Below are positions 1 to 10,858 of a stretch of DNA of 44,287 nucleotides, in pieces (position 1 is the first letter of the stretch; each line of letters starts with the position of its first letter). Origin of the DNA: Rhodopseudomonas faecalis (GTDB lineage Bacteria > Pseudomonadota > Alphaproteobacteria > Rhizobiales > Xanthobacteraceae); contig NZ_QJTI01000008.1 in NCBI RefSeq assembly GCF_003217325.1, forward strand, positions 1 to 44,287. The letters run 5' to 3'. The notes beneath the pieces are model-generated. The model was given only the letters and a program-made list of their open reading frames with translations. It made no database searches and was not told the DNA's origin. The translations under genes and the position numbers were made by a program.

Positions 1-2
1 AC

Positions 3-83
3 AACTTCAGACCTCACCAGGCCCTCGGCGGCAAAACCCCCAAGGACTTCGCCACCAACAAAACCATTCGATCAACGAATTAG
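3..83 (+). CDS. IS3-family transposase, C-terminal fragment cut by window edge
   Basis: The open frame from base 3 encodes 26 residues ending at TAG 81-83. It contains the string FRPHQALGGKTPKDFA, which is the characteristic end of the DDE integrase (OrfB) of IS3-family elements, where the RPHxALG motif follows the catalytic core. Only the tail is visible, so I cannot tell whether the element is intact to the left. No terminal inverted repeat is evident after the stop, and the palindromic repeats begin about 13 bases later, so the right end of the element may be lost or disrupted. Confidence 0.75.
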   Translation, partial: NFRPHQALGGKTPKDFATNKTIRSTN

Positions 84-95
84 TGAACTCGCACA

Positions 96-454
96 GCAAT
101 GACGAATGAGAACCCACCCTCTGCCCTCACCGCGTCATTGCGAGGAGCGCAGCGACGAAGCAATCCAGTTGAACGGCTCGGCCCATGACGTGGATTGCTT
201 CGCTGCGCTCGCAATGACGAATGAGAACCCACCCTCTGCCCTCACCGCGTCATTGCGAGGAGCACAGCGACGAAGCAATCCAGCCAAAAGCACGGCCGCT
301 AACATGGATTGCTTCGCTACGCTCGCAATGACGGGGTAATGTTTTGTTGCGACATCCAAGCCAGCCACGTCATTGCGAGGAGCGCAGCGACGAAGCAATC
401 CAGTTGAACGGCACGGCCCATGACGTGGATTGCTTCGCTGCGCTCGCAATGACG
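96..454. repeat. Three tandem copies of a long palindromic intergenic repeat
   Basis: The stretch 84-534 has no gene. It holds three long inverted repeats, at about 133-219, 248-333 and 368-454. Each starts CGTCATTGCGAGGAGC and ends with the near-complement GCTCGCAATGACG, with a variable centre, so each can form a hairpin of about 85 bases. Copies 1 and 3 share nearly the same centre; copy 2 differs. Copies 1 and 2 lie in a roughly 115-base tandem duplication (starts at 96 and 211). A degenerate partial copy with a duplicated AATGACGG..ATGGTTCGCCC segment follows at about 449-502. This repeat type is common between genes in this bacterial group. Open frames called across it are repeat artefacts. 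Confidence 0.85.
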
Positions 455-534
455 GAGTAATGGTTCGCCCGCTTTGCAATGACGGGGTGATGGTTCGCCC
501 TGACCCGCCCTCACCCCTACGTCCGCGAAAGCGC

Positions 535-2034
535 CTAGCCCTCGTCGCTGGCCAAGAGCCCGCGCACGGCGGCGGCCCAGCCCTGTAGCTTGCGCTCGCG
601 GCTGGCGGCACTCATTGCCGGGCGAAAACGGTGTTGCAGCCGCCAATTGTCGGCGAATTTGTGCGGCTCGGGAAATAACCCGGCGGCGTAGCCGGCGAGA
701 TAGGCCGCGCCGAGCGCGGTGGTCTCCTGGATCACCGGCCGATCGACCGGCGCATTGAGCAGATCAGCGAGCCGCTGCATGGTCCAATCCGACGCGGTCA
801 TGCCGCCATCGACGCGCAGCACGATCGACGCGGCATCGGCGTCGGGCCAGTCAGCGCGCATCGCCGCCCACAGATCATAGGTCTGGTAACAGACGCTTTC
901 GAGCGCGGCATGCGCCAGCTCGGCCGGCGTGGTGTTGCGGGTCAGCCCGAACAGCGCGCCGCGCACCCGCGGATTCCAATAGGGCGCGCCCAGGCCGACA
1001 AAGGCCGGCACCAGATAGACGCTCTGCATCGGATCAGCGCGGTCGGCGAGCGGCCCGGTCTCGCTGGCATGCTGGATGATACCAAGGCCGTCGCGCAGCC
1101 ATTGCACCGCGCTGCCGGCGACGAAGATCGAGCCTTCCAGCGCATAGGTGCGGTGGCCATCGAGCTGATAGGCGATGGTGGTGAGCAGCTTGTTGCGCGA
1201 CGCCACCGGCGTCGCCCCGGTGTTGAGCAGCGCAAAGCAGCCGGTGCCATAGGTCGATTTCATCATACCCGGCGCAAAGCACGCCTGGCCGATGGTGGCG
1301 GCCTGCTGATCGCCGGCAATGCCGCGGATCGCGATCGCGCCGCCGAACAGATCGGGCACGGTGCTGCCGAAATCGGCGGCGGAATCCTTGACCTCCGGCA
1401 GCATCGAGCGCGGCACCCGCAGCAGCGCCAGCAATTCGTCGTCCCATTGCCCGCTATGGATATTGAACAGCAGCGTGCGCGAGGCATTGGTGGCGTCGGT
1501 GGCGTGCACCTGGCCGCCGGTCAGCCGCCACAGCAGATAGCAATCGACGGTGCCGAACAATAGTTCGCCGCGCTCGGCGCGTTGCCGCGCCCCTGGCACC
1601 TGATCGAGCAGCCAAGCGATCTTGGTGCCGGAAAAATACGGATCGATGATCAGCCCGGTCTTGTGCGTCACCATCGGCTCATGGCCGCCGGCTTTCAGCG
1701 CGGCGCAGGCGTCGGCGGTGCGGCGGTCCTGCCAGACAATGGCGCGGTGGATCGCGCGCCCGGTGACGCGGTCCCAGACCACGGTGGTCTCGCGCTGATT
1801 GGTGATGCCGATCGCCGCGATCTCGCCGGCCCGCAGTCCTGCCTGAGCCATCGCCGCGCGGCAGGTCGCCAGCGTCGATTGCCAGATGTCTTCGGGCTCA
1901 TGCTCGACCCAGCCCGAGGCCGGGAAATGCTGCGGAAATTCCTGCTGCGCCAGCGCGGCGATGGAAATGTCATCGCGAAACAGGATGGCACGTGACGACG
2001 TGGTGCCCTGATCGATAGCCAGCACGAAAGACAT
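535..2034 (-). CDS. glpK: Glycerol kinase
   Basis: ATP-dependent phosphorylation of glycerol to sn-glycerol 3-phosphate in the cytoplasm. The 499-residue product has the usual length of the FGGY family. The N-terminal phosphate-binding signature DQGTTSSR is at residues 8-15, followed by the FGGY N domain (about 1-250) and the C domain (about 260-450), with the STYGTGCF segment and the DGGMTASDW motif that are typical of glycerol kinases. ATG at 2034 is preceded by CCGGAG, a reasonable ribosome-binding site. No glpF or glpD is visible beside it. It lies downstream of pimD on the same strand with a 169-base gap, so co-transcription is possible but not shown. Confidence 0.95.
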   Translation of the reverse strand: MSFVLAIDQGTTSSRAILFRDDISIAALAQQEFPQHFPASGWVEHEPEDIWQSTLATCRAAMAQAGLRAGEIAAIGITNQRETTVVWDRVTGRAIHRAIVWQDRRTADACAALKAGGHEPMVTHKTGLIIDPYFSGTKIAWLLDQVPGARQRAERGELLFGTVDCYLLWRLTGGQVHATDATNASRTLLFNIHSGQWDDELLALLRVPRSMLPEVKDSAADFGSTVPDLFGGAIAIRGIAGDQQAATIGQACFAPGMMKSTYGTGCFALLNTGATPVASRNKLLTTIAYQLDGHRTYALEGSIFVAGSAVQWLRDGLGIIQHASETGPLADRADPMQSVYLVPAFVGLGAPYWNPRVRGALFGLTRNTTPAELAHAALESVCYQTYDLWAAMRADWPDADAASIVLRVDGGMTASDWTMQRLADLLNAPVDRPVIQETTALGAAYLAGYAAGLFPEPHKFADNWRLQHRFRPAMSAASRERKLQGWAAAVRGLLASDEG

Positions 2035-2203
2035 GGCGTCTCCGGACGGTTGCTGCTTTGCGTTGCCGCAACACCATCCGATTGCGCAGCCGGGGTCAAG
2101 TTAGCCGCGCAAGGCCGGCCATCCTGCCCACAAGGCGCAGAGAGCTGCGTCGCCGAGTCGCTTCAATGATGCGCTCGGCGACGCCGCGTTTCAGATCACC
2201 GCG

Positions 2204-3346
2204 TCAGATCACGCCGCCGGCTTCGCCGACGCGTGCCAGATGATAATCGGCATCGCCAAAGGTGCGGTCGATCATGGTCAGCCGCTTAAAATAGTGGCCG
2301 ATCTTGGCTTCCATGGTGACGCCGATGCCGCCATGCAGCTGGATCGACTGTTCGCCGATGAATTTCAGCGAGCGACCGACCTGCACCTTGGCGGCGGCGA
2401 TGGCGTTGGCGCGTTGCTTGGCGTCCTCGAAATCGGAAGCCATGATGGCGAACATCGCCATCGACCGCGCCTGCTCGAGCGCCACGAACATGTCGGCGGC
2501 GCGATGCTGCAGCACCTGGAACGAAGCGATCGGCACGCCGAACTGAGTGCGGGTCTTGAGATATTCCACGGTGGTCTTGAGCGACTCTTCCATGGCGCCG
2601 ACCGCTTCGGCGCACAGCGCGGCGCGCGCATCGTCCACCACCCGCTCGATCAGCGGCAGGCCCTGCGCCGGATCGCCGATCGCGGCATCGGCACCAACCA
2701 CGACGCCGTTGAAGGAAATATCGGCGGCGCGCAGCCCGTCCTGGGTCGGATAGCCCTTGCGGCTGACGCCCTTGGCATTGGCCGGCACCAGGAACACGCC
2801 AATGCCGTCGCGGTCGCGCTGGCCGCCCTTGGTCCGCGCGGTGACGATCAGCACGTCGGCGCTATCACCATTCAGCACCACGGTCTTGTCGCCGTCGATC
2901 ACCCAGCCATCGCCCTGCGGCTTGGCGGTGGTGGTGACGTCGCCAAGATCATAGCGCGAGCTCTTTTCAAGCTGGGCGAACGCAAACAGCTTTGAGCCGT
3001 CAATCAGCCCCGGCAGATAATTTGCCTTCTGCTCGGCCGAGCCGGCGCGGCGCAAAAAACCACCGGCCAAAATCACGGTCGGCAGATAGGGCTCGAGCAC
3101 CAGCGCGCGGCCTAGCGCTTCCATGACGATCATGGTTTCCACCGACCCGGCGCCAAAGCCGCCATCGGCTTCCGCGAACGGCAGACCAAGCAGGCCCTGC
3201 TCGGCAAACTTGCCCCAGATCGCGCGGCTAAAACCATCCGGCTCGGCGCCATATTTCTTGCGGCTCTCGAAATCATAGGCGCTCTTCAGCAGCCCTTCGA
3301 CGCTGTCCTTGAGAAGCCGCTGCTCCTCGGAGAGATCAAAATCCAT
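2204..3346 (-). CDS. pimD: Acyl-CoA dehydrogenase, pimeloyl-CoA dehydrogenase small-subunit type
   Basis: Flavoprotein of the acyl-CoA dehydrogenase family, 380 residues, starting MDFDLSEEQRLLKDSVEGLL. It has the N-terminal helical domain, a middle beta domain and a C-terminal FAD-binding helical domain containing the QLHGGIGVTMEAKIGHYFKR segment. In Rhodopseudomonas the homologous PimD pairs with PimC as the two subunits of pimeloyl-CoA dehydrogenase, which makes the 2,3-enoyl-CoA. Assignment here rests on length and on the order pimF-B-C-D. ATG at 3346 has AAGGA upstream. It is the last gene of the operon, separated from pimC by a 210-base gap that carries a palindromic repeat. Near its stop there is a small duplicated TCAGATCAC. 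Confidence 0.82.
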   Translation of the reverse strand: MDFDLSEEQRLLKDSVEGLLKSAYDFESRKKYGAEPDGFSRAIWGKFAEQGLLGLPFAEADGGFGAGSVETMIVMEALGRALVLEPYLPTVILAGGFLRRAGSAEQKANYLPGLIDGSKLFAFAQLEKSSRYDLGDVTTTAKPQGDGWVIDGDKTVVLNGDSADVLIVTARTKGGQRDRDGIGVFLVPANAKGVSRKGYPTQDGLRAADISFNGVVVGADAAIGDPAQGLPLIERVVDDARAALCAEAVGAMEESLKTTVEYLKTRTQFGVPIASFQVLQHRAADMFVALEQARSMAMFAIMASDFEDAKQRANAIAAAKVQVGRSLKFIGEQSIQLHGGIGVTMEAKIGHYFKRLTMIDRTFGDADYHLARVGEAGGVI

Positions 3347-3399
3347 GTGATGCTTCCTTGAAAACCTGAGCTCTGCACTCGCAGATCGATGTCTCGTCT

Positions 3400-3531
3400 C
3401 CCTCTCCCCGCTTGCGGGGAGAGGGTCGGGGTGAGGGGTTGATGAGTCCGCGTGTGGCGATACGCCCCCTCACCCGTCCCGGCGTCGCTGCGCTTGCCGG
3501 GCCGACCTCTCCCCGCACGCGGGGAGAGGTG
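3400..3531. repeat. Palindromic CTCTCCCCGC-type intergenic element
   Basis: Between pimC and pimD. It contains two strong hairpins: CCCTCTCCCCGC/GCGGGGAGAGGG at 3400-3425 and ACCTCTCCCCGC/GCGGGGAGAGGT at 3505-3530. Between them, complementary arms (GGGGTGAGGGG near 3428-3438, CCCCCTCACCC near 3465-3476) can form a larger stem. This is a common dispersed element in alphaproteobacteria. In an mRNA it would form a stable structure between the two dehydrogenase genes and could attenuate or stabilise the transcript. Confidence 0.8.
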
Positions 3532-3556
3532 AAGGTGCGCGCGTCGCGCCTGCGCG

Positions 3557-4747
3557 TTACAGCCCCAGCACCGCCTTGCAGATGATGTTGCGCTGAATCT
3601 CGTTGGAGCCGCCGTAGATCGATACCTTGCGATTGTTGAAGTAGCTCGGCGCCACTTGCGCGGTCCAATCCATCGCCTCGTTGGAGCCGTCCTCGCCATG
3701 GATGTCATAGGGCGCCGCATAGGGCCCGATCACATCCATCAGCAGCTCGGTGGTGGCCTGCTGGATTTCCGAACCCTTGATCTTCAGCACCGAAGACGCC
3801 GGATTGGGCTTGCCCTTGCCGTGCTTGCCTTCATCGGCGACGACGCGCAGCTGCGTCATTTCCAGCGCCTTGAGTTCGATCTCGACCGCGGTCAGCTTGT
3901 CGCGGAACCGCGGATTGTCGAGCACCGGGCGGCCATCGGCCTGCACCTGCCCCGCCATCTGCTTGATGCGCTTGATACGCTCCTTGGACATGCCGACCCG
4001 GGCGATGCCGGTGCGCTCATTGCCGAGCAGGAATTTGGCGTAGTCCCAGCCCTTGTTCTCCTCGCCGACCAGATTCTCGACCGGCACCTCGACGTCATCG
4101 AAGAACACTTCGTTGACCTCGTGGCCGCCTTCGATGGTGATGATCGGCCGCACCGAAATGCCCTTCGACTTCATGTCGATCAGCAGGAACGAAATGCCGG
4201 ACTGCTTCTTGGCGGTGGGATCGGTGCGCACCAGACAGAAGATCCAGTCGGCATATTGCGCCAGCGTGGTCCAGGTCTTCTGGCCGTTGACGATGTATTT
4301 GTCGCCGCGCCGTTCCGCCTTGGTCTTCAGCGAGGCGAGATCGGAGCCGGCGCCCGGCTCGGAAAAGCCCTGGCACCACCAATCATCGACATTGGCGATA
4401 CGCGGCAGAAAGCGCTGCTTCTGCGCTTCATTGCCGAAGGTGTAGATCACCGGGCCGACCATCGACACGCCGAAAGCCAGCGGCTGCGGCGCCGGCGCGA
4501 GCTGCAATTCTTCGTTGAAGATGTAGTCCTGCACCGAGGTCCAGCCGGTGCCACCATATTGCACCGGCCAATGCGGCACGCCCCAGCCCTTCTTGTTGAG
4601 GATGCGATACCATTCCACCATTTCTTCCTTGGTGGGATGACGCCCCTCGATCATCTTCTGCCGCATCGCGGCCGGCACGGCTTCCTTGAAAAAGGCGCGG
4701 ACCTCGTCGCGGAATGCCAGTTCTTCCTTGCTGAAACTCAGATCCAT
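3557..4747 (-). CDS. pimC: Acyl-CoA dehydrogenase, pimeloyl-CoA dehydrogenase large-subunit type
   Basis: Acyl-CoA dehydrogenase family flavoprotein of 396 residues. The FAD/substrate region QGFSEPGAGSDLASL lies near residues 123-137, followed by the INGQKTWTT-like motif (here VNGQKTWTT). The C-terminal YGGSNEIQRNII segment is the standard FAD/tetramer motif. In Rhodopseudomonas PimC is the large subunit of pimeloyl-CoA dehydrogenase, acting with PimD on dicarboxylyl-CoA esters. The start at 4747 is supported by AGGGAGG seven bases upstream. It sits between pimB and pimD on the same strand. Confidence 0.85.
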   Translation of the reverse strand: MDLSFSKEELAFRDEVRAFFKEAVPAAMRQKMIEGRHPTKEEMVEWYRILNKKGWGVPHWPVQYGGTGWTSVQDYIFNEELQLAPAPQPLAFGVSMVGPVIYTFGNEAQKQRFLPRIANVDDWWCQGFSEPGAGSDLASLKTKAERRGDKYIVNGQKTWTTLAQYADWIFCLVRTDPTAKKQSGISFLLIDMKSKGISVRPIITIEGGHEVNEVFFDDVEVPVENLVGEENKGWDYAKFLLGNERTGIARVGMSKERIKRIKQMAGQVQADGRPVLDNPRFRDKLTAVEIELKALEMTQLRVVADEGKHGKGKPNPASSVLKIKGSEIQQATTELLMDVIGPYAAPYDIHGEDGSNEAMDWTAQVAPSYFNNRKVSIYGGSNEIQRNIICKAVLGL

Positions 4748-4854
4748 CGGATCCTCCCTAGATCTCTCGAATCAAATTGTAGCGCACGGCACGCTGCAGT
4801 GCAGCGCGCTGGCGCTCCCCGCATGGTGGGGGGGAACGCCTTAGCCGCGCCCGC

Positions 4855-6042
4855 TTAGTGTACGATTTCGAACAGCCCGGCCGAGCCCATGCCACCGCCG
4901 ACGCACATCGTTACCACCGCGTATTTCGCCTTGCGGCGGCGGCCCTCGATCAGCGCATGGCCGGTGAGCCGCGCGCCCGACATGCCGTAAGGATGGCCGA
5001 CCGCGATCGCGCCGCCATCGACGTTGATCTTGTCCGGATCGATGCCGAGCTTGTCGCGGCAATACAGCACCTGCACCGCGAAGGCTTCGTTCAGCTCCCA
5101 CAGGTCGATGTCATCGACGGTCAGGCCATGACGCTTCAAGAGCCGCGGCACCGCGAACACCGGGCCGATGCCCATCTCGTCCGGCTCGCAGCCGGCCGAG
5201 ACGAAGCCGCGGAAAATGCCGAGCGGGGTCAGGCCGCGCTTGGCCGCTTCCTTGTCGCTCATCACCACGGTCGCCGAAGCGCCGTCCGACAACTGGCTGG
5301 CGTTGCCGGCGGTGATGAAATAGCCCTCGCCGCGCACCGCCTTCAGAGCGGCCAGCCCTTCGGCGCTGGTATCGGGCCGCGGACCTTCGTCCTGGCTTAG
5401 CGTTACTTCCTTGAACGACACCGCGCCGGTCGCCTTATCAACCACCGCCATCTTGGTGGTGATCGGCGCCAGCTCGTCGTTGAAGCGGCCGGCCTGCTGC
5501 GCCGCGGCGGTGCGGCGCTGGCTTTCCAGCGCATAAGCGTCCTGCGCATCGCGCGAGATGTTGTAGCGCTTGGCCACCACCTCGGCGGTGTCGATCATCG
5601 CCATATAGACGTCGCCCTTGATCGCCTCGAGCGCCGGATCGACCGCGTGGAACATGTTCATCTTGTCGTTCTGCACCAGGCTGATCGACTCGCCGCCGCC
5701 GCCAACCGCGACCTCGACGCCGTCGAACAGCACGGAACGCGCCGCGAGCGCGATCGCCTGCAGACCGGACGCGCATTGCCGGTCAATGGTGGTGCCGGCG
5801 GTGGTCACCGGCAGCCCGGCGCGCAGTAGCGCTTTGCGCGCGATATTGCCGCCGGTCGCGCCCTGCTGCAGCGCGCAGCCCATCACCACATCCTCGATCT
5901 CGCGCGGATCGAGCTTGGCGCGCGCCACCGCATGTTCAATGGCATGGCCGAGCAGCGTCGCCCCCTCGGTGGCATTGAGCGCACCGCGATAGGCTTTGCC
6001 AATCGGGGTGCGTGCGGTGGAGACGATAACGGCATCGGTCAT
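4855..6042 (-). CDS. pimB: Acetyl-CoA acyltransferase (thiolase) of the pim operon
   Basis: Thiolase that releases acetyl-CoA in the last step of each beta-oxidation round. The start is placed at ATG 6042, giving 395 residues, because CAGGAG lies just upstream and the typical beginning [15 protein letters not shown] follows; the longer frame to 6165 has no family similarity in its first 41 residues. Catalytic residues are visible: nucleophile Cys90 in DRQCASGLQ, His350 in GGAIAVGHP and Cys380 in [11 protein letters not shown]. It lies 165 bases downstream of pimF, where pimA is found in the R. palustris operon as I recall it; here no ligase gene is present in that gap. Confidence 0.88.
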   Translation of the reverse strand: MTDAVIVSTARTPIGKAYRGALNATEGATLLGHAIEHAVARAKLDPREIEDVVMGCALQQGATGGNIARKALLRAGLPVTTAGTTIDRQCASGLQAIALAARSVLFDGVEVAVGGGGESISLVQNDKMNMFHAVDPALEAIKGDVYMAMIDTAEVVAKRYNISRDAQDAYALESQRRTAAAQQAGRFNDELAPITTKMAVVDKATGAVSFKEVTLSQDEGPRPDTSAEGLAALKAVRGEGYFITAGNASQLSDGASATVVMSDKEAAKRGLTPLGIFRGFVSAGCEPDEMGIGPVFAVPRLLKRHGLTVDDIDLWELNEAFAVQVLYCRDKLGIDPDKINVDGGAIAVGHPYGMSGARLTGHALIEGRRRKAKYAVVTMCVGGGMGSAGLFEIVH

Positions 6043-6207
6043 AAGCGGGCTCCTGTTGGGCGGATTGTTGGTTCTGTAGCGTGGTCGGTAGCTTGGTCTG
6101 TATCTTGGATCGTTGGCCGCGCGAGGCCCGCGCGAACCACGGCGTTGTGAGCACAGCGGCAGCAATCACCCGCCCCGCTCGGAGGCAGGCAAGCGATCGC
6201 CGCACCA

Positions 6208-8295
<2,088 letters not shown>

Positions 8296-8329
8296 CCGAG
8301 GCCTCCATGACTTGCGCTGTTTTTATTAG

Positions 8330-8397
8330 TTCCGCTGTGCGGAATTTAATTCCGCATCTTGACAGCGAGGGTTATTTTGAACAGCGTTCCTTGTCAA
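8330..8397 (-). promoter_or_regulatory. Candidate pim promoter and IclR operator
   Basis: The 124-base divergent gap between pimF and the IclR gene holds three alternating half-sites: TTCCGC (8330-8335), GCGGAA (8339-8344) and TTCCGC (8350-8355). They form two overlapping perfect palindromes, 8330-8344 and 8339-8355. A minus-strand promoter candidate lies just upstream: TTGACA at 8397-8392 and TAACCC at 8374-8369, spaced 17 bases. The palindromes would then fall in the early transcribed region, fitting a repressor that blocks pimF transcription. IclR-family repressors commonly bind palindromes of about this size. The operator is clear as sequence; its binding partner is inferred from position. 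Confidence 0.5.
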
Positions 8398-8419
8398 CGA
8401 AATCCAATATGGCACGGGA

Positions 8420-9289
8420 ATGAAACGCCCAGCTAAGAAAGTTGCGACTGATCGCAGCTTTGTGGTCGCACTGGCTCGCGGCCTCGATGTGTTGCGCGCG
8501 TTCCGTCCCAATGACGGCCTGCTCGGCAATCAGGAGATTGCCGCGCGCACCGGCTTGCCGAAGCCGACCATTTCCCGGCTCACTTATACGCTGTGTAAAC
8601 TCGGCTACCTGACGCAGGTGCCGCGCTTTGAAAAATACCAGCTGGCCCCGGCGGCGATGGCGATCGGCTACGCCGCGCTCGCCAATCTCGGCGTCCGTCA
8701 TCTGTCGGAACCATTCCGCGACGAACTGATGCGGCAGACCGGCGGCGCGGTCGCGATCGGCGGCCGCGATCGTTTCTCCATGATCTATTTCGGGCAGAGC
8801 CGGTCCAGCATGACCGTTGGCGTACAGCTCGATGTCGGCTCGCGCGTACCGATCGCCACCACCGCGATGGGGCGCGCTTACATCTGGGCACTGCCCGATG
8901 ACGAACGCGCGGCGTTGCTGCGGGAGCTGCGCGAGCATTATGGCAGCCGCTGGTCCAAGCTGAAGGATGGCATCGAGCGCGCCGGCGAGATGGTCGCCAA
9001 GCACGGCTTTGCGATCTCGGTCGGCGAATGGCAGCACGACGTCCACGCCGCGGGCGTGGCGCTGCGGCTGAACGACGGCACCGGCCCTTATGCGTTCAAC
9101 TGCGGCGCGCCGGCGTTTCGGTTCAGCGAAGAGTTGCTGATCAACGACATTGGACCGCGTCTGTTGGCGATGGTAAGAAACATCGAAGCCGCGCTCGGCG
9201 CGACTGCTGTGCCGCTCGATACAAGAACGATAACTAACAAAAAATCGAAAACAGGAGGAAAACTTGCCCGCGAGGTGGAGGAGATCTGA
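8420..9289 (+). CDS. IclR-family transcriptional regulator
   Basis: Protein of 289 residues with an N-terminal winged helix-turn-helix (about residues 14-75; segment NQEIAARTGLPKPTISRL) and a C-terminal IclR effector-binding domain (about 90-265). Such regulators sense small carboxylic or aromatic acids and often control the neighbouring degradation genes. It is divergent from pimF and upstream of the ABC transporter, so it is the likely regulator of one or both. The region upstream of ATG 8420 has only a weak GGGA directly next to the start, so translation may be weak or the true start slightly different. Confidence 0.88.
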   Translation: MKRPAKKVATDRSFVVALARGLDVLRAFRPNDGLLGNQEIAARTGLPKPTISRLTYTLCKLGYLTQVPRFEKYQLAPAAMAIGYAALANLGVRHLSEPFRDELMRQTGGAVAIGGRDRFSMIYFGQSRSSMTVGVQLDVGSRVPIATTAMGRAYIWALPDDERAALLRELREHYGSRWSKLKDGIERAGEMVAKHGFAISVGEWQHDVHAAGVALRLNDGTGPYAFNCGAPAFRFSEELLINDIGPRLLAMVRNIEAALGATAVPLDTRTITNKKSKTGGKLAREVEEI

Positions 9290-9343
9290 TCGTTATCGAA
9301 GGAGATCGAGCTCGCGCAGCGCTGATGTGATGCGGAGCCGCTA

Positions 9344-10141
9344 ATGCAGCAAACAGATGTGGCGCGGGCGAAGGCCCCGCTGCTTGCCGTGCGCGACGTC
9401 AGCGTCGTGTTCGGAGGAATCGTCGCGCTCAACGGCGTGTCGTTCGACATGCACCGTGGGCAGATCCTCGGTTTGATCGGGCCGAACGGCGCCGGCAAGA
9501 CCACGCTGTTCAATTGCCTGTCGCGGCTCTATCAGCCGAGCAAAGGCGACATTCTGATGGAGGGCGACAGCATCCTGGCGCGCCCGGCGCATCGCATCGC
9601 CGAGATCGGCATCGGCCGCACCTTCCAGAATGTCGCGCTGTTTCCCAATCTCAGCGTGCTCGACAATGCCCGGGTCGGCACGCATTCGCGCACCCGCTCC
9701 AATTTCATCACCGACTCGATCCGGCCGCCCTGGGTCGGCCGCGCCGAGGCCGCCACCACCAAGCGCGTCGATGACATCCTCGGCTATCTCGATCTGCGCG
9801 AGGTGGCGCATGTCCCGGTCGCCGGCCTGCCATTTGGCACGCAAAAGCGCGTCGAGCTGGCGCGGGCGCTCGCGGCCGAACCCAAAATTCTGCTGCTCGA
9901 TGAGCCGGCCGGCGGCCTCAACCATGAGGAGGTCTATGGACTTGGCGACCTGATCCGCAAAATCCGCGACGACCGCGGCATCACCGTGCTGCTGGTCGAG
10001 CATCACATGGGGCTGGTGATGTCGATTGCCGACCACGTGGTCGCGCTCAATTTCGGCCGCAAACTCGCAGAAGGCACGCCGGCGCAGGTGCAGTCCGACC
10101 CCGACGTCATCAAAGCCTATCTGGGGAGCAAGGACGCATGA
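9344..10141 (+). CDS. livG: Branched-chain amino acid-type ABC transporter ATPase LivG
   Basis: First of two cytoplasmic ATPase subunits of a HAAT-family importer. Of 265 residues, Walker A GPNGAGKT is at 46-53, the signature-like LPFGTQKR at 162-169 and Walker B LLLDEP at 183-188. The long insert between Walker A and the signature is typical of LivG. The stop overlaps the livF start (ATGA at 10138-10141), which indicates translational coupling. The substrate is not readable from the ATPase; the neighbouring pim genes suggest dicarboxylates, fatty acids or aromatic acids rather than amino acids. Confidence 0.92.
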   Translation: MQQTDVARAKAPLLAVRDVSVVFGGIVALNGVSFDMHRGQILGLIGPNGAGKTTLFNCLSRLYQPSKGDILMEGDSILARPAHRIAEIGIGRTFQNVALFPNLSVLDNARVGTHSRTRSNFITDSIRPPWVGRAEAATTKRVDDILGYLDLREVAHVPVAGLPFGTQKRVELARALAAEPKILLLDEPAGGLNHEEVYGLGDLIRKIRDDRGITVLLVEHHMGLVMSIADHVVALNFGRKLAEGTPAQVQSDPDVIKAYLGSKDA

Positions 10142-10848
10142 GCGCACTGCTGACCGTAACGGATCTGCGCGCCTATTACGGCCAGGTGCAGGCGCTGCAC
10201 GGCCTGCAATTCGAGATGAAGGAAGGCAGCATGACGACGCTGCTCGGCGCCAATGGCGCCGGCAAGACGACGACGCTGCGCGCGATCTGCGCCATGGTCC
10301 GTTCCACCGGCTCGATCCAGTTCGCAGGCACGCCGCTGCTCGGCCGCTCCACCGAGGCGATCGTCAAACTCGGCATCGCCCATGTGCCGCAGGGCCGCGG
10401 CACCTTCACCTCGATGACGGTGGAAGAGAATCTGCAGCTCGGTGCCATCACCCGCAAGGACAAAGAGATCGCATCCGACATCGAGCGGATGTATGCGCAT
10501 TTCCCGGTGCTGAAGCAGCGCCACACCCAGCAGGCCGGCACGCTGTCCGGCGGCGAACAGCAGATGCTGGCGGTGGCGCGCGCGCTGATGCTGCGGCCGC
10601 GCTTGATGCTGCTCGATGAGCCGTCATTCGGGCTGGCGCCGCTGGTGGTGCGCGATCTGTTTCGCATTCTCGGCAAGATCAACCGGGAGGACAAGGTGTC
10701 GATCCTGGTGGTTGAGCAGAACGCGCAGCTCGCGCTCGAACTCGCCGACCATGCCTATGTGATCGAGACCGGCCGCATCGTGATGTCCGGCACCGCGACG
10801 GACATCGCCAGCAACGAAGACATCCGCAAGTCCTATCTGGGCTATTGA
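10138..10848 (+). CDS. livF: Branched-chain amino acid-type ABC transporter ATPase LivF
   Basis: Second ATPase subunit, 236 residues. Walker A GANGAGKT is at 37-44, signature LSGGEQQ at 136-142 and Walker B MLLDEP at 157-162, followed by the SFGLAP motif characteristic of LivF. It overlaps livG by four bases and is followed after ten bases by livH. It would form a heterodimer with LivG at the inner face of the membrane. Confidence 0.93.
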   Translation: MSALLTVTDLRAYYGQVQALHGLQFEMKEGSMTTLLGANGAGKTTTLRAICAMVRSTGSIQFAGTPLLGRSTEAIVKLGIAHVPQGRGTFTSMTVEENLQLGAITRKDKEIASDIERMYAHFPVLKQRHTQQAGTLSGGEQQMLAVARALMLRPRLMLLDEPSFGLAPLVVRDLFRILGKINREDKVSILVVEQNAQLALELADHAYVIETGRIVMSGTATDIASNEDIRKSYLGY

Positions 10849-10858
10849 GGAACCGGCC

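Noticed and set aside
106-646. Frames of 77 to 158 codons across the palindromic repeats
   Set aside because: They translate the inverted repeats (for example repeated HCEERSDEAIQ and ASVAKQS) and extend into the glpK antisense strand; no gene-like features.
3286-3720. Frames around 3286-3720 on the minus strand
   Set aside because: They cross the palindromic element between pimC and pimD and contain its typical translation (LSPRAGRG); shadows of the neighbouring genes.
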